A stretch of 64,000 bases of DNA from Pelorhabdus rhamnosifermentans (lineage in GTDB: Bacteria > Bacillota > Negativicutes > UMGS1260). The stretch covers positions 1 through 64,000 of the forward strand of contig NZ_JAHGVE010000021.1 in NCBI RefSeq assembly GCF_018835585.1. Direction: 5' to 3'. The translations under genes were made by a program, and so were the position numbers. Each line of letters starts with the position of its first letter. Position 1 is the stretch's first letter. The notes below the pieces were generated by a model. The model saw nothing but the letters and a program-made list of their open reading frames with translations. It made no database searches and was not told the origin of the DNA. Shown piece by piece: positions 8,341 through 18,875 of this stretch.

Positions 8341-9882
8341 TTAATGTTTAAAATGCCGAATGCCTGTAAATACCATGGCAATACCATGTTCATTTGCCGC
8401 ATCAATACATTCTTGGTCCCGTATCGATCCGCCTGGTTGAATAATCGCCGTAATCCCTGCTTTCGCTGCCGTATCAATGGAATCACGGAACGGGAAAAAG
8501 GCATCAGATGACAACACAGCACCCTGACTTTTTTCAGCCGCCTGCTTTAAGGCAATCTCTGCTGATCCCACACGATTCATCTGTCCAGCCCCGACTCCGT
8601 AGGTCTGAGAATTGCCTGCCACAACAATAGCATTCGATTTGACATGCTTTACAACCTTCCAGGCAAAAAGCAATTGTTCCCATTCGGCTTCAGTTGGAAT
8701 CTTATTTGTAGCCACTGTCATACTTGCACGACTTTCGACCTTACGGTCGGCTTGCTGTACAAGCAATCCGCCTGAAACCTTCTTTTTGTCAAAAGCTTGA
8801 TTAACTTCATCTAATAGCGGTGCCGTTAAGAGACGAAGATTCTTCTTTTTCGTTAAAATAGCCAGCGCTTCTTCATCAAAAGCAGGTGCAATGACTGCTT
8901 CCATAAAAGTATGACTAATTTCCTCTGCTGTAGCTTGATCGACGGAGCGGTTTAAAGCAATAATTCCGCCATAAGCTGAAACAGGATCAGACGAAAAGGC
9001 TTTTTTATAAGCCTCGCTCAAAGTAGCGCCGATACCTGTTCCACAAGGGTTGGTATGTTTAATAATGGCTGCAGCCGGTTCTTCAAAATCGCTGGCAAGT
9101 CCGTAGGCAGCTTCAATATCCACAATATTGTTAAATGATAATTCTTTACCATGAAGCTGCTTGGCTGATGCAATGCCTGTTGTACTAAACTGTTCCTTAT
9201 AGAAAGCCGCCGTTTGGTGCGGATTTTCTCCATAGCGCAGATCCTGAATTTTCTCATAGCCAGGATGAATCGTCACAGGGAAAGAACCTTCACCAAGCTG
9301 AACCGCTAAATATTCCGTAATACAAGAATCATAAGCTGCCGTATGACTATAAGCTTCACGAGCCAAGGTCATGCGCGTCTGATCCGTAATTTCACCCTGC
9401 TCCGTCATTTCCGCTAGTACCTGATCATAACGAGCTGGATTGACAACAACGCCAACGAAGCGAAAATTTTTCGCTGCCGATCGAATCATGGCCGGACCGC
9501 CAATATCGATATTTTCAATGGCTTCAGCAAGTGTCACATCGGATTTGGCAATGGTCTGACGAAACGGATAAAGATTGACTACAACAAGATCAATTCCCGA
9601 AATGCCATGCTCTTTCATAGCCTTTTGATGGTTTTCATCATCTCGCACAGCCAAAATACCACCATGAATAAAAGGATGAAGCGTTTTTACCCGGCCATCC
9701 ATCATTTCCGGGAAATGAGTCACATCACTAATATAAGTAACAGGAATATCTGCATCCTGTAGAGTTTTCATCGTTCCACCTGTGGAAATAATACGAACAC
9801 CTAATTCATGAAGCTTACGGGCAAAATCAACAATACCCGTTTTATCTGATACGCTAAGCAACGCTTGTTTGACTTTCATCAT
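8341..9882 (-). CDS. purH: Bifunctional AICAR transformylase / IMP cyclohydrolase
   Basis: Catalyses the last two steps of IMP synthesis. The N-terminal MGS-like cyclohydrolase domain ([20 protein letters not shown], then [19 protein letters not shown]) is followed by the AICARFT domain from about residue 200 ([20 protein letters not shown] near residue 267). 513 aa is standard. The start overlaps the purN stop (ATGATG over GTATGATG), which suggests translational coupling. Two adjacent ATG codons are possible starts. Confidence 0.97.
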   Translation of the reverse strand: MMKVKQALLSVSDKTGIVDFARKLHELGVRIISTGGTMKTLQDADIPVTYISDVTHFPEMMDGRVKTLHPFIHGGILAVRDDENHQKAMKEHGISGIDLVVVNLYPFRQTIAKSDVTLAEAIENIDIGGPAMIRSAAKNFRFVGVVVNPARYDQVLAEMTEQGEITDQTRMTLAREAYSHTAAYDSCITEYLAVQLGEGSFPVTIHPGYEKIQDLRYGENPHQTAAFYKEQFSTTGIASAKQLHGKELSFNNIVDIEAAYGLASDFEEPAAAIIKHTNPCGTGIGATLSEAYKKAFSSDPVSAYGGIIALNRSVDQATAEEISHTFMEAVIAPAFDEEALAILTKKKNLRLLTAPLLDEVNQAFDKKKVSGGLLVQQADRKVESRASMTVATNKIPTEAEWEQLLFAWKVVKHVKSNAIVVAGNSQTYGVGAGQMNRVGSAEIALKQAAEKSQGAVLSSDAFFPFRDSIDTAAKAGITAIIQPGGSIRDQECIDAANEHGIAMVFTGIRHFKH

Positions 9883-10562
9883 ACTGTCCTTCCTTCATCT
9901 TCTGTCTTTGACCAGACGCCGGACCATTGGATCGAGTCGGCAAGTAAACTATAGCCAGCGCAATCAATGACCACTCTGCGTCCTTCAACTGTAATACAGT
10001 CCTGGGCAAATAAAGCCAGCACTGCCGGATACAGTCGATGTTCCATAACCAAAATCCGCTCAGCCAAAGTATCTTCTGTATCATCACTATAGACAGGTAC
10101 AGGAACCTGTAAAATAATCGGGCCTGAATCCATGCCTTTATCAACAAGATGGACGGTACAACCAGAAACTTTCACTCCATAATCAAGGGCCTGCTGCTGC
10201 GGGTGAAGTCCTGGAAAGCTTGGCAACAGGGAAGGGTGAATATTCAAAACCTTGCCAGCAAATTGATCAATAAAATCACTGCCAAGGATGCGCATAAAGC
10301 CGGCAAGAACAACAAAATTGACGCCAAATTCTTGTAATTTAGCAATCATAGCCTGTTCAAAAGCCTGCTTTGATGCATAATCGGATCGCACAACAGCATA
10401 ACAAGGAATATCCCCTGTAAGACCAAGCACTTTGGCATCTGATTGATCACTAATGACTACGGCAATCTTCGCTTTGAGCTTGCCTTCTTGAATAGCTTCT
10501 TTAATCGCTAAAAAATTGCTGCCACGTCCCGAGGCTAAAATACCGAGTACTAAATCAGACAT
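9879..10562 (-). CDS. purN: Phosphoribosylglycinamide formyltransferase (GART)
   Basis: Transfers a formyl group from 10-formyl-THF to GAR. Phosphate-binding GRGSNF follows the start ([12 protein letters not shown]). The formyl-folate motif [12 protein letters not shown] (catalytic His near residue 107) and the GMDSGPI catalytic Asp are intact. I place the start at ATG 10562 (MSDLVLG), which has GGGAGG 9 bases upstream and overlaps the purM stop by 8 bp. A longer frame to 10595 adds only 11 residues without a ribosome site. The C-terminus is somewhat longer than in E. coli PurN, as is common in this group. Confidence 0.95.
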   Translation of the reverse strand: MSDLVLGILASGRGSNFLAIKEAIQEGKLKAKIAVVISDQSDAKVLGLTGDIPCYAVVRSDYASKQAFEQAMIAKLQEFGVNFVVLAGFMRILGSDFIDQFAGKVLNIHPSLLPSFPGLHPQQQALDYGVKVSGCTVHLVDKGMDSGPIILQVPVPVYSDDTEDTLAERILVMEHRLYPAVLALFAQDCITVEGRRVVIDCAGYSLLADSIQWSGVWSKTEDEGRTV

Positions 10563-11616
10563 GAAAGGGGCCTCCCGTAAGAACTGCCTTTCCATCTCCT
10601 TCTGTCACTTCACCGATACGGTAAGCGGCTTGTTTTTTATCAGCTAAATATTGAATGAGTGAATCGGCTTCTTCCTGCGGCACAACAAGGACCATACCAA
10701 TACCCATGTTAAAAGTCCGATACATTTCTTTGGCATCCACATTTCCCCACTTCTGGAGCAATTCGAAGATTTTCGGCTGAGGCCACGCATTGACATCAAC
10801 ATGAACACTCGTACCTTCCGGCAACACACGGGGAATATTTTCATAGAAACCGCCGCCTGTAATATGCACCATCCCCCGAATGGTAAACTGATTCAATAAA
10901 GGCAAGCAAATCTTGGGATACAAAACGGTAGGTGTTAATAATTCCTCACCAATCGTCTTGCCAAGCTCGGGTATAAATTCATCTGGTTTAAGCTGCTGAA
11001 CATCAAAACAGATTTTACGCACAAGCGAATAGCCATTAGAATGAAGTCCGCTTGAGGGCAGACCAATCAAAACATCACCCGGCGTAATGGTTTTACCAGT
11101 AATAAGCTTTTTCTTGTCCACAATTCCTACGGCAAAACCAGCGATATCATATTCTCCATCTGAGTAAAAGCCAGCCATTTCAGCTGTCTCCCCGCCAATA
11201 AGAGCACAGCCGGATGCCGTGCAAGCCTGCGCCACACCACTGACAATGGAGGCTACCTTCTCGGGCTTTAGTGCACCAACAGCCAAATAATCAAGGAAAA
11301 ACAGCGGTTCGGCTCCTTGCACAAGAATGTCATTCACACACATAGCCACGGCATCTTGCCCAATCGTATCATGCTTATCAAGCATAAAAGCCAGCTTTAG
11401 TTTCGTTCCGACACCATCTGTGCCTGATACTAGAATAGGCTCTTCATAACGGCCACTTAAGGCAAAGAGACCGCCAAATCCGCCAATATCGCCGAGTACT
11501 TCGTCACGATAGGTGGCACGCACATGCTGCTTCATCAGTTCAACAGCACGATTGCCAGCATCAATATCAACGCCTGAGTCCCGGTAAGTCACAGATTTAG
11601 TGTTGTTCGAAGACAT
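10555..11616 (-). CDS. purM: Phosphoribosylformylglycinamidine cyclo-ligase (AIRS)
   Basis: ATP-dependent closure of FGAM to AIR. The protein begins [20 protein letters not shown] and has the glycine-rich segment [10 protein letters not shown] and the ATP-binding stretch [14 protein letters not shown] typical of Pur[12 protein letters not shown] and [12 protein letters not shown] complete the family pattern. The ATG at 11616 has GGAGGG 8 bases upstream and gives 353 aa, matching the family. A longer frame reaching 11802 lies inside purF and is spurious. It overlaps purF by 20 bp and purN by 8 bp, so it is tightly coupled. Confidence 0.96.
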   Translation of the reverse strand: MSSNNTKSVTYRDSGVDIDAGNRAVELMKQHVRATYRDEVLGDIGGFGGLFALSGRYEEPILVSGTDGVGTKLKLAFMLDKHDTIGQDAVAMCVNDILVQGAEPLFFLDYLAVGALKPEKVASIVSGVAQACTASGCALIGGETAEMAGFYSDGEYDIAGFAVGIVDKKKLITGKTITPGDVLIGLPSSGLHSNGYSLVRKICFDVQQLKPDEFIPELGKTIGEELLTPTVLYPKICLPLLNQFTIRGMVHITGGGFYENIPRVLPEGTSVHVDVNAWPQPKIFELLQKWGNVDAKEMYRTFNMGIGMVLVVPQEEADSLIQYLADKKQAAYRIGEVTEGDGKAVLTGGPFHV

Positions 11617-13024
11617 ATTTATTCCCTCCGCAATCTTCATCATTTGGTGTACAGCCGGGATATCTTCCCGTAAAACAAGCATAGCACATATCCTTCGATG
11701 GTACTCCCTTGATGGCTTGACACAATCCTTCGGCTGACAAGTAATGGAGCGAATCTGCACCGATAAATTGACGAATTTCTTCCACGCTCTTCGTTGACGC
11801 AATCAGTTCTTTCCGTACGGATGTATCAATCCCATAAAAACAAGGATCTGTAATCGGCGGTGAACTTACGCACATATGAATGGCAGTTGCACCCGCTTCT
11901 TTTAAAAGGTGAACAATTTTTCCGCTTGTTGTACCGCGAACAATAGAATCATCTACCATAATAAGCGATTTGCCTTTCACGACAGACCGAATGGCATTAA
12001 GTTTCATTTTTACGCTTTTTTCACGTTTCTTTTGTTCCGGCTGAATAAAAGTACGGCCAATATAGCGATTTTTAATCAGGCCCTCAGCAAAAGGAATACC
12101 TGATTCACTGGAATAGCCTAAAGCAGCCGTTGTCCCTGAGTCAGGCACAGAAATAACCAAATCCGCTTTAAACTTGCTTTCCCTCGCAAGCTGCCGTCCC
12201 ATAGCAAGACGCGCCTGATACACACTTTGCCCGTCCATCCTACTGTCTGATCTGGCAAAATAAATATATTCAAAGACACACAAAGCCTTAGGAGCCTTCT
12301 TCGTTAAAAAATGTGAAGTAACGCCGTTATCATCAATAACAACCATTTCACCTGGTTCAATATCGCGGATAAATTCGGCACCCACCGTGTCCAGTGCGCA
12401 AGATTCTGAAGCAATAACATAGCCATTAAGCAGTTTTCCTAAACATAAGGGACGAAATCCCTGAGGATCTCGCACACCAATCAGCTTATCCTTTGTCATA
12501 ATGACAAGGCAATAAGCCCCTTCGATTTTAGCCAGACTTTCTTTAATCTGCTCTTCCACGCAAGATTGACCTGAGCGGGCAATCAGATTGACAATGACTT
12601 CACTGTCCATGGTTGTCTGAAAGACGCTGCCGGCAGCTTCTAATTGCTTTCGAATTTTTAAGGCATTCGTCAAATTCCCATTATGAGCCAAACTAATTTG
12701 TCCGCCAGCATAGCTGACAAGAAGCGGCTGAGTATTGACAGGCAAACTAGAGCCTGTTGTGGAATAACGCACATGACCAATGGATAGGTGCCCCTGCTGA
12801 CTTGGCACACCATCACGAAAAACATGGCTAACAAGTCCCATTCCCTTTTTAACATCCATCACTTTTCCATCGCTCACTGTAATGCCTGCGCTTTCCTGTC
12901 CACGATGCTGCAATGAAAACAAACCGTTATAAGTCGTAATAGCCACAGCGGGATCTTGCCGGGAAAAAACACCAAATACGCCACATTCCTCATGCAGTTT
13001 ATCACTGGTTATGTCAAATATCAT
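11597..13024 (-). CDS. purF: Amidophosphoribosyltransferase
   Basis: First committed step of purine synthesis: PRPP plus glutamine to phosphoribosylamine. The propeptide [13 protein letters not shown] precedes the Cys of CGVFGVF, which becomes the N-terminal glutaminase nucleophile after processing. The PRPP-binding motif is seen as [16 protein letters not shown] near residue 360. Cysteines near the C-terminus ([17 protein letters not shown]) fit the iron-sulfur, propeptide-bearing Bacillus-type enzyme. 475 aa is normal. ATG at 13024 with AAAAGGAGGTCCCTT upstream. It sits between purC and purM. Confidence 0.97.
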   Translation of the reverse strand: MIFDITSDKLHEECGVFGVFSRQDPAVAITTYNGLFSLQHRGQESAGITVSDGKVMDVKKGMGLVSHVFRDGVPSQQGHLSIGHVRYSTTGSSLPVNTQPLLVSYAGGQISLAHNGNLTNALKIRKQLEAAGSVFQTTMDSEVIVNLIARSGQSCVEEQIKESLAKIEGAYCLVIMTKDKLIGVRDPQGFRPLCLGKLLNGYVIASESCALDTVGAEFIRDIEPGEMVVIDDNGVTSHFLTKKAPKALCVFEYIYFARSDSRMDGQSVYQARLAMGRQLARESKFKADLVISVPDSGTTAALGYSSESGIPFAEGLIKNRYIGRTFIQPEQKKREKSVKMKLNAIRSVVKGKSLIMVDDSIVRGTTSGKIVHLLKEAGATAIHMCVSSPPITDPCFYGIDTSVRKELIASTKSVEEIRQFIGADSLHYLSAEGLCQAIKGVPSKDMCYACFTGRYPGCTPNDEDCGGNKYVFEQH

Positions 13025-13051
13025 AAGGGACCTCCTTTTCCTGTGGAAAAA

Positions 13052-13759
13052 TCATAAAACTTCGCCTGTTAAACGTTTCAGCACTTCTTTGTAGGCATCT
13101 TCAACATTGCCCAAGTCACGACGGAAACGGTCTTTATCCAGTTTCTGGCTTGTCACAGTATCCCATAACCGGCACGTATCTGGTGAAATTTCATCGCCCA
13201 ACAGCACTTGACCTTTATGCGTACCAAACTCCAGCTTAAAATCAATGAGTTCAATGTTTTTCGTTTTTAAATAAGCCGTCAGAATCTCGTTAATTTTAAG
13301 GGCCGAATCTTTTAAATTCTGAACCTGCTCGGGTGTAGCCAGCCCCATGGCAGCAATATGAGAATCATTAATAAGCGGATCACCAAGGGCATCATCTTTA
13401 TAGTACAATTCCACAACAGGCGAAGGCATTTTTCGGCCCTCTTCCCAGCCGATTCTTTTCGCTAAACTGCCTGCTGCAATATTGCGTACAACCACTTCGA
13501 GCGGCAAAATAGCCAATTTTTTTACAAGCATTTCTCTATCACTCACTTGTTTAATAAAGTGGTGATGAATCCCTGCTTGTCCCAGCATTTCAAAGAAAAA
13601 AGAAGAAATTTTATTGTTGAGTACGCCTTTATTAACAATAGTACCCTTCTTTTCGCCATTAAATGCAGTGGCATCATCTTTAAAATAAACGAGCAATTCG
13701 TCGGGATTCTCTGTTGCAAAAACCTGTTTCGCTTTTCCTTCATACAATGGTTTCGTCAT
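13052..13759 (-). CDS. purC: SAICAR synthetase
   Basis: Joins CAIR and aspartate using ATP. The start [15 protein letters not shown] and KDDATAFNG are diagnostic of bacterial PurC, as are [15 protein letters not shown] and LIDFKLEFG. 235 aa is the normal length. The start at 13759 has AGGGGGAAATTAAC upstream and only one base separates it from the purE stop. The next gene, purF, follows after 27 bp. Confidence 0.97.
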   Translation of the reverse strand: MTKPLYEGKAKQVFATENPDELLVYFKDDATAFNGEKKGTIVNKGVLNNKISSFFFEMLGQAGIHHHFIKQVSDREMLVKKLAILPLEVVVRNIAAGSLAKRIGWEEGRKMPSPVVELYYKDDALGDPLINDSHIAAMGLATPEQVQNLKDSALKINEILTAYLKTKNIELIDFKLEFGTHKGQVLLGDEISPDTCRLWDTVTSQKLDKDRFRRDLGNVEDAYKEVLKRLTGEVL

Positions 13760-13760
13760 G

Positions 13761-14252
13761 TTAATTTCCCCCTAATAAATTTTGTATTTTTTCATTTTTT
13801 TGTTCTACTTGCTTAGCCATGGTTTGGCGATGAGCAGTTAATTTAGCGGCCACATCGCTCTGACTCACAGCAAGAATCTGCGCTGCAAAAAGAGCTGCAT
13901 TCTTGGCACCATTAATAGCCATCGTTGCTACAGGAATGCCAGACGGCATCTGTACCATACTTAACAGCGAATCAAGTCCGCCAAGCGATACTTCAATTGG
14001 GACAGCAACGACAGGTAATGTTGTAAAGCTTGCTACAACGCCTCCCAAATGAGCGGCTGCACCAGCGGCTGCAATAATAACAGCAATGCCACGGCTTTTC
14101 GCCCCTTCAGCAAAGGCTTTCACCTTGTCTGGTGTGCGATGGGCCGAAGCAACAACAACTTCAGCTTCAATACCAAATTCAGTCAAACAGTCAAATGCCG
14201 GCTTGACTTTGGGCCAATCAGAATCACTACCCATAATAATCGCTACTTTCAT
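13761..14252 (-). CDS. purE: N5-CAIR mutase (class I PurE)
   Basis: Carboxylation step of purine synthesis. [27 protein letters not shown] and the [13 protein letters not shown] loop define class I PurE. 163 aa is typical. No purK follows in this cluster, and purB, purL, purQ and purS are also absent from the window, so they must be encoded elsewhere. purE is the first pur gene after the NCS2 permease. The start has AGGAGGAAATCCT upstream. Confidence 0.97.
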   Translation of the reverse strand: MKVAIIMGSDSDWPKVKPAFDCLTEFGIEAEVVVASAHRTPDKVKAFAEGAKSRGIAVIIAAAGAAAHLGGVVASFTTLPVVAVPIEVSLGGLDSLLSMVQMPSGIPVATMAINGAKNAALFAAQILAVSQSDVAAKLTAHRQTMAKQVEQKNEKIQNLLGGN

Positions 14253-14287
14253 AGGATTTCCTCCTTCTTCCTTATCATTCTTTGAAT

Positions 14288-14328
14288 TGAAAACCCAGAC
14301 AGTCAGGAAAATCCCTTCTATCTGGGTC
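14288..14328 (-). terminator. Terminator-like hairpin between permease and purE
   Basis: Minus strand ACCCAGA...TCTGGGT stem followed by TTTTC. The T-run is short, so read-through into the pur genes is plausible. No convincing promoter fits between this hairpin and purE. Confidence 0.55.
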
Positions 14329-14356
14329 AGATATTGTTCAGTTATGCTCGGACTGA

Positions 14357-15727
14357 CTATTCATTTAAGAATATGTACCGGGCGATAACAAGCAGACCTA
14401 AAACATAAACAATCCAGTGCACTTCTTTCGGACGACCCGTAATAATCTTTAGCAATGGGTAAAAAACCAGCCCCGCCGAAATACCATTAGCAATGCTATA
14501 AGTTAAAGGCATGAGCGCAATGGTGAAAAATGCCGGAAGAGCTTCCGTAAAATCACTGAAATCAATCTTTTTTACGCCTTCCATCATCAGCGCACCCACG
14601 ATAATTAAAGCTGGAGCCGTCGCCGCATCAGGAATAAGTCCGACAAGGGGCGTAAAGAAAAGAGCCAAAATGAACAAAACACCGCAAGTAACAGCTGTTA
14701 AACCAGACCGGCCACCTGCACCTACACCAGCAGCACTCTCAACAAAAGCCGTAATGGTACTTGTACCAAGCAATGCGCCCAAACTAACACCTGTAGCGTC
14801 AACCATCATGGCCTTACCAATACCAGGAAATTTGCCGTCTTTATCAACTAAACCAGCCTTTGTCGCCGTACCGACTAAAGTACCCATGGTATCAAATAAT
14901 TCAACAAACGTAAAGGTAAAGATAATGGTCATAAGACCCATATTAATAGCGCCTGGAATATCCAAGGCAAAAAAAGCATTGTGGCTTAAATCAGGAAAAG
15001 CCACTGGACTAAAACCAGCCGGTACCTTTACAACTCCCATTATAATTCCCACAATTGTTGTTGTAAAAATACCAATCAGCATCGATCCCTTGACCTGTCT
15101 CGCCATAAGTACAGCCATAAAAATAATACCAAAAACAGCCAATAGCACATCTTTATCTGCCAATTTTCCCATTTCAATAATCGTTTCAAAATACTGTGGC
15201 GTACCATTACCATGGCCTGCAACAATTTTTTCGAGTGTCGGTGGAATCAGCGATAAGCGAATACTCATGAGTCCCGATATTTTAAGACCAATCACCGTAA
15301 TAAAGAGACCGATACCAACAGTAATGGCATACTTTAATGACATCGGCATACCTTCAACAAGTAATTGCCTGATGTGCGTCACTGTTAATAAAATAAATAT
15401 AATACCAGAAATGAAAACGGCACCCAAAGCTACTTGCCACGTAACCCCCATACCAATAACAACCGTAAAAGCATAAAAAGCATTAAGGCCCATACCAGGT
15501 GCTAACGCAATAGGATAATTGACAAACAGACCCATCATGATGGTGACAATACCGGCGCCAAGGGCAGTTGCAAGTAAAACGGACGCCTTGTCCATGCCTG
15601 CAGCACCTAATACGCTTGGATTGACAAACAAAATATACGCCATTGTCATAAATGTCGTCATGCCTGCCATCATTTCCGTTTTGACATCCGTCTTACGCTC
15701 AGCAAGCGCAAAAAGTTTTTCTAACAT
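14357..15727 (-). CDS. NCS2/AzgA-type purine base permease (PbuG-like)
   Basis: Inner-membrane proton-coupled importer of hypoxanthine/guanine or adenine, 456 aa with about 12-14 hydrophobic segments. The start ERKTDVKTEMMAGMTTFMTM and the APGMGLNAFYAF segment are characteristic of the AzgA branch (PbuG, AdeP, YtiP). The later VELFDTMGTLVGTATKAGLVD segment carries the conserved acidic residue. The gene follows a guanine-type riboswitch, which predicts shut-down when guanine or hypoxanthine is plentiful and favours a guanine/hypoxanthine role. The start has GGGGAGAAAGGA upstream. Confidence 0.93.
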   Translation of the reverse strand: MLEKLFALAERKTDVKTEMMAGMTTFMTMAYILFVNPSVLGAAGMDKASVLLATALGAGIVTIMMGLFVNYPIALAPGMGLNAFYAFTVVIGMGVTWQVALGAVFISGIIFILLTVTHIRQLLVEGMPMSLKYAITVGIGLFITVIGLKISGLMSIRLSLIPPTLEKIVAGHGNGTPQYFETIIEMGKLADKDVLLAVFGIIFMAVLMARQVKGSMLIGIFTTTIVGIIMGVVKVPAGFSPVAFPDLSHNAFFALDIPGAINMGLMTIIFTFTFVELFDTMGTLVGTATKAGLVDKDGKFPGIGKAMMVDATGVSLGALLGTSTITAFVESAAGVGAGGRSGLTAVTCGVLFILALFFTPLVGLIPDAATAPALIIVGALMMEGVKKIDFSDFTEALPAFFTIALMPLTYSIANGISAGLVFYPLLKIITGRPKEVHWIVYVLGLLVIARYIFLNE

Positions 15728-15805
15728 TCCTTTCTCCCCTTCGTTTGAAATTTAGTCCGTTTCCCTTAAAAACATCCCCAATGAACAAATGAAACATTCA
15801 TGACA

Positions 15806-15995
15806 AATAAAAATACCTGGACAGGAATTTTGCGTTAAGAGCGAAATTTCCCATCCAGGCGGTCTGTTTTAACTAGACTTCACCTGCCATAAAGACAACG
15901 TTGTCTAGCGGAACACTGAACGATTTCACCCGTAGTCAGGCAATTTACGGTTACCTGGTAGAAACTTTTGAGCCATATTCTCAACTTTATACGAG
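15806..15995 (-). promoter_or_regulatory. Purine (guanine-type) riboswitch with terminator
   Basis: The aptamer occupies about 15929-15995 on the minus strand. The P1 stem is CTCGTA/TACGGG, and the core AATATGGCTC...GTTTCTACCAGG...CCTGACTACG is the textbook purine aptamer. The specificity base is C (GACTACG), which predicts guanine or hypoxanthine and not adenine. A terminator hairpin at about 15806-15860 (CCTGGAC...ATCCAGG stem, then TATTTTTATTT) lies before the permease start. A competing stem around GTCTAG/CTAGAC lies between them. It should act as an OFF switch for the permease and possibly for the pur genes beyond. Confidence 0.95.
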
Positions 15996-16066
15996 TTTTA
16001 TTTGTTTATGAGTTTATTGTACCAGCAATAAACTCGCAGTGTCAATACAAAAAAGTGAACCTTTTG

Positions 16067-17092
16067 CTATTTTTCTACTATAATGTTCGTGTTTTCGTTT
16101 ATTTCTTGAAATTTAACTTGGTTCCGTCCCTGCTGTTTCGCCAAATAAAGCTGCTTATCAGCCAAAGCAATGACTTCAGCAGGTAACAAGATACACTTTG
16201 ATGCCACTGTCACAACACCACAGCTGACTGTAACAACAGACGCTACAGGTGAAGCTTCATGAACAAACTTGGCTTGCTCAATCTCATAACGCATCGTCTC
16301 AGCAAGTTTTACAGCCTTTTCGCCAGTACAGTCAGGCAATATAACCGCAAATTCTTCGCCCCCATAACGTGCAGCAAGTTGCGGTATCACAGTGAAAGTT
16401 TGAATAAGATGCGCAACTTTTTGCAAACACCAATCGCCTTGTTGATGTCCATACGTGTCGTTATAGGCTTTAAAACAATCAATATCAATCATGACGAAGG
16501 ACAGAAACTGTCCTAACTTTGGATAATGCTCACACTGAGCAACAAGTACTTCATCAAAACGTCGTCGATTCGCAATACCCGTAAGCCCATCAAGTTCTGT
16601 AAGCTGCCGCAGCTTATTATTTGACTGAGTTAACTTGGCTGTTACATGCCGTAAAACCTTTTCACGGTCTTTGCGGCAATCTGTCTCCGTTTTGAGTTTG
16701 AGTGCCGAACGCACACGCGCTAATAATTCGATTTGTTTGAGCGGCTTTGTCATATAATCTGTTGCACCACAAGAAAAAGCTAAATCAAGCTGATGCAAAC
16801 CTGTTTCTACTGTCACCATGAGTACAGGCACATCCCGATAAACGGGATGTGCTTTCAGTGTCTTAAGTGCAGCAATTCCGTCTGTCTGAGGCATCAGAAT
16901 ATCCATGATTATTAAATCTGAACGTTCTGCCCCAGAGCGCTCCTCCAAATTAAGGAGTTCATAACATTCCAGCGCACTTCCTGCCTGCATAATATGGGTA
17001 TAACCAGCGGCACGTAAATAAGTCTCAATCAACAGCCGACTCTCTGGCGAATCATCGACAATCATAATACAAGCAGCCTTATTCTCTTTCAT
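16067..17092 (-). CDS. Response regulator with GGDEF domain (diguanylate cyclase)
   Basis: An N-terminal receiver domain (MIVDDSPESR, phospho-acceptor Asp in LIIMDILMPQTDG, Lys in TKPLKQ) is joined through a short coiled linker to a GGDEF domain with an intact GGEEF active site (ARYGGEEFAVI). It would make c-di-GMP in the cytoplasm when phosphorylated. The RxxD inhibitory site expected just before GGEEF is not present (the segment reads TVIPQLAARY), so product inhibition through that site is unlikely. Start at ATG 17092 with GGAAGGAGT upstream gives 341 aa. No kinase gene is adjacent; this resembles PleD/WspR-like stand-alone regulators. Confidence 0.9.
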   Translation of the reverse strand: MKENKAACIMIVDDSPESRLLIETYLRAAGYTHIMQAGSALECYELLNLEERSGAERSDLIIMDILMPQTDGIAALKTLKAHPVYRDVPVLMVTVETGLHQLDLAFSCGATDYMTKPLKQIELLARVRSALKLKTETDCRKDREKVLRHVTAKLTQSNNKLRQLTELDGLTGIANRRRFDEVLVAQCEHYPKLGQFLSFVMIDIDCFKAYNDTYGHQQGDWCLQKVAHLIQTFTVIPQLAARYGGEEFAVILPDCTGEKAVKLAETMRYEIEQAKFVHEASPVASVVTVSCGVVTVASKCILLPAEVIALADKQLYLAKQQGRNQVKFQEINENTNIIVEK

Positions 17093-17162
17093 ACTCCTTC
17101 CTCCCACAAAAAAGCAAAAACCTACTTACCATAAAGTATGATGAAACAAACAACTTTGCCCA

Positions 17163-17199
17163 TAAAAAAACTGTTACGACCAAAAAAAGTCGTAACAGC
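17163..17199 (-). terminator. Terminator of guaA
   Basis: 10-bp perfect stem CTGTTACGAC/GTCGTAACAG followed on the minus strand by TTTTTTTATG. Confidence 0.85.
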
Positions 17200-17208
17200 T
17201 TAAAATCA

Positions 17209-18747
17209 TTATTCCCATTCAATTGTGGAAGGTGGCTTAGATGTTACATCATAAACAATACGATTGACGCCTTTCACTTCGTTGACAATACGTCGTGAGA
17301 TACTATCAATCACCTCGTAAGGAAGACGCACCCAGTCCGCTGTCATACCGTCTTCACTTGATACGACCCGCAATCCGACTGTATAGGCATAAGTCCTTTC
17401 ATCTCCCATAACGCCGACACTCTTCATGGCCGGCAAAATAGCAAAGGACTGCCACACTTTATTATACAGTCCAGCCGCTTTAATCTCCTGATAAACAATG
17501 GAATCGGCTTCACGAAGAATAGTAAGTCTTTCTTCCGTAACCTCGCCAATAATCCGGATAGCCAGTCCTGGACCAGGGAAAGGCTGACGCAATACAATGT
17601 CTTCAGCCAAATGAACTTCCCGACCTAACGCCCGCACTTCATCCTTAAACAAATCGCGCAATGGTTCAATTAATTGAAACTTCATATCTTCAGGCAAACC
17701 ACCCACATTGTGATGGCTTTTAATAACAGCCGCCGTCTCTGTACCACTTTCAATGACATCAGGATAAAGCGTTCCTTGCACCAAAAAGTCAATTTCACCA
17801 ATCTTAGCTGATTCATCTTCAAAGACACGAATAAATTCCTCGCCAATGATCTTGCGTTTTTTCTCCGGCTCTGTCACGCCTGCCATGCGATTCATAAACC
17901 GCTTCGTGGCATCCACATAAACCAAGTTCATTTTCATTTCATCACGGAAGGTTTTTACCACTTGCTCGGCCTCGCCTTTACGCAAAAAGCCATGATTCAC
18001 AAATACGCATGTCAATTGTTTGCCAACAGCTTTATGTACAAGTACAGCCGCAACAGAGGAGTCGACACCACCGCTTAAAGCACACAGCACACGTTTGTTA
18101 CCTACTTTTTCCCGAATAGCCTTTACAGCTACGTCCACATAGGAACCCATATCCCATTTTCCCTGACAATGACAAATATCAAACAAGAAGTTTTTTAGCA
18201 TATTCATGCCTTCTGGCGTATGAACGACTTCAGGATGAAACTGAACGCCAAATATCTGTTTCGTGCTATTTCCCATAGCTGCCACGGGCGTATTATGCGT
18301 GTGAGCATCAATAGTAAACCCTTGAGGCGGCTGGCTAATAAAATCTCCATGACTCATCCACACCGATGTTCGAGCGGCAATTCCCTTAAATAGATAGGAA
18401 GGTTTGTCCACACAAAGATCTGCACTGCCATATTCCCGACTATCCGCATGCTCTACTTTGCCACCAAGCAAATAAGCCGAAAGTTGCATACCATAACAAA
18501 TACCAAGGATCGGAATATTGAGATCAAAAATACCTGCATCACAGCGAGGTGCACCTTCAGCATAAACGCTCGACGGCCCCCCGGAAAAAACAATTCCCTT
18601 CGGTCCTAATGCTTGAATCTTTTCTAACGAAGTATGGAACGATACGATTTCACAATAAACACCGCATTCTCGTATTCTTCTGGCAATCAATTGGCTATAT
18701 TGGCCACCAAAATCCATAACCAATACCAATTCCTGTTGTAAAGACAT
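17209..18747 (-). CDS. guaA: GMP synthase (glutamine-hydrolysing)
   Basis: Converts XMP to GMP. The N-terminal class I glutaminase has the nucleophile loop LGICYGMQ (Cys near residue 81) and the His of FHPEVVHT. The ATP-pyrophosphatase P-loop reads [12 protein letters not shown] near residue 228, and the dimerisation domain ends [10 protein letters not shown]. Start at ATG 18747 (MSLQQELVL) has GAAGGAGGAATC upstream and gives 512 aa, the normal length. It is monocistronic, between a promoter and a terminator of its own. The 3' end of guaA is a known hot spot for islands in other bacteria, but I see no duplication of it here. Confidence 0.97.
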   Translation of the reverse strand: MSLQQELVLVMDFGGQYSQLIARRIRECGVYCEIVSFHTSLEKIQALGPKGIVFSGGPSSVYAEGAPRCDAGIFDLNIPILGICYGMQLSAYLLGGKVEHADSREYGSADLCVDKPSYLFKGIAARTSVWMSHGDFISQPPQGFTIDAHTHNTPVAAMGNSTKQIFGVQFHPEVVHTPEGMNMLKNFLFDICHCQGKWDMGSYVDVAVKAIREKVGNKRVLCALSGGVDSSVAAVLVHKAVGKQLTCVFVNHGFLRKGEAEQVVKTFRDEMKMNLVYVDATKRFMNRMAGVTEPEKKRKIIGEEFIRVFEDESAKIGEIDFLVQGTLYPDVIESGTETAAVIKSHHNVGGLPEDMKFQLIEPLRDLFKDEVRALGREVHLAEDIVLRQPFPGPGLAIRIIGEVTEERLTILREADSIVYQEIKAAGLYNKVWQSFAILPAMKSVGVMGDERTYAYTVGLRVVSSEDGMTADWVRLPYEVIDSISRRIVNEVKGVNRIVYDVTSKPPSTIEWE

Positions 18748-18799
18748 GATGATTCCTCCTTCATAACACAATCAAAAAGCACACTCTCTATAGACACAC

Positions 18800-18829
18800 A
18801 ATATATCATAATTTGCGGTTTAATGTAAA
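18800..18829 (-). promoter_or_regulatory. Probable sigma-A promoter of guaA
   Basis: Minus strand TTTACA, 18-bp spacer, TATATT, ending about 50 bp before the guaA start. Confidence 0.5.
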
Positions 18830-18844
18830 TACCCCTGCTTATTT

Positions 18845-18875
18845 TTGAAAAAAAAAACAGGCCTCAGCCTGTTTA
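18845..18875 (-). terminator. Terminator overlapping the pdaB-like stop codon
   Basis: Stem AACAGGC/GCCTGTT with loop TGAG, followed by TTTTTTTTTC on the minus strand. The stop codon forms part of the 5' flank. Confidence 0.8.

Noticed and set aside
14511-15476. A 321-codon open frame on the plus strand inside the permease gene
   Set aside because: It lies antisense to a clear NCS2 permease, is made of low-complexity Ile/Pro/Lys/Thr residues typical of a reverse-read membrane protein, and has no ribosome site.
17209-18747. guaA as another island attachment site
   Set aside because: The guaA 3' end is a known hot spot, but no repeat of it and no integrase lie near. It is followed by its own terminator and an ordinary regulator gene.
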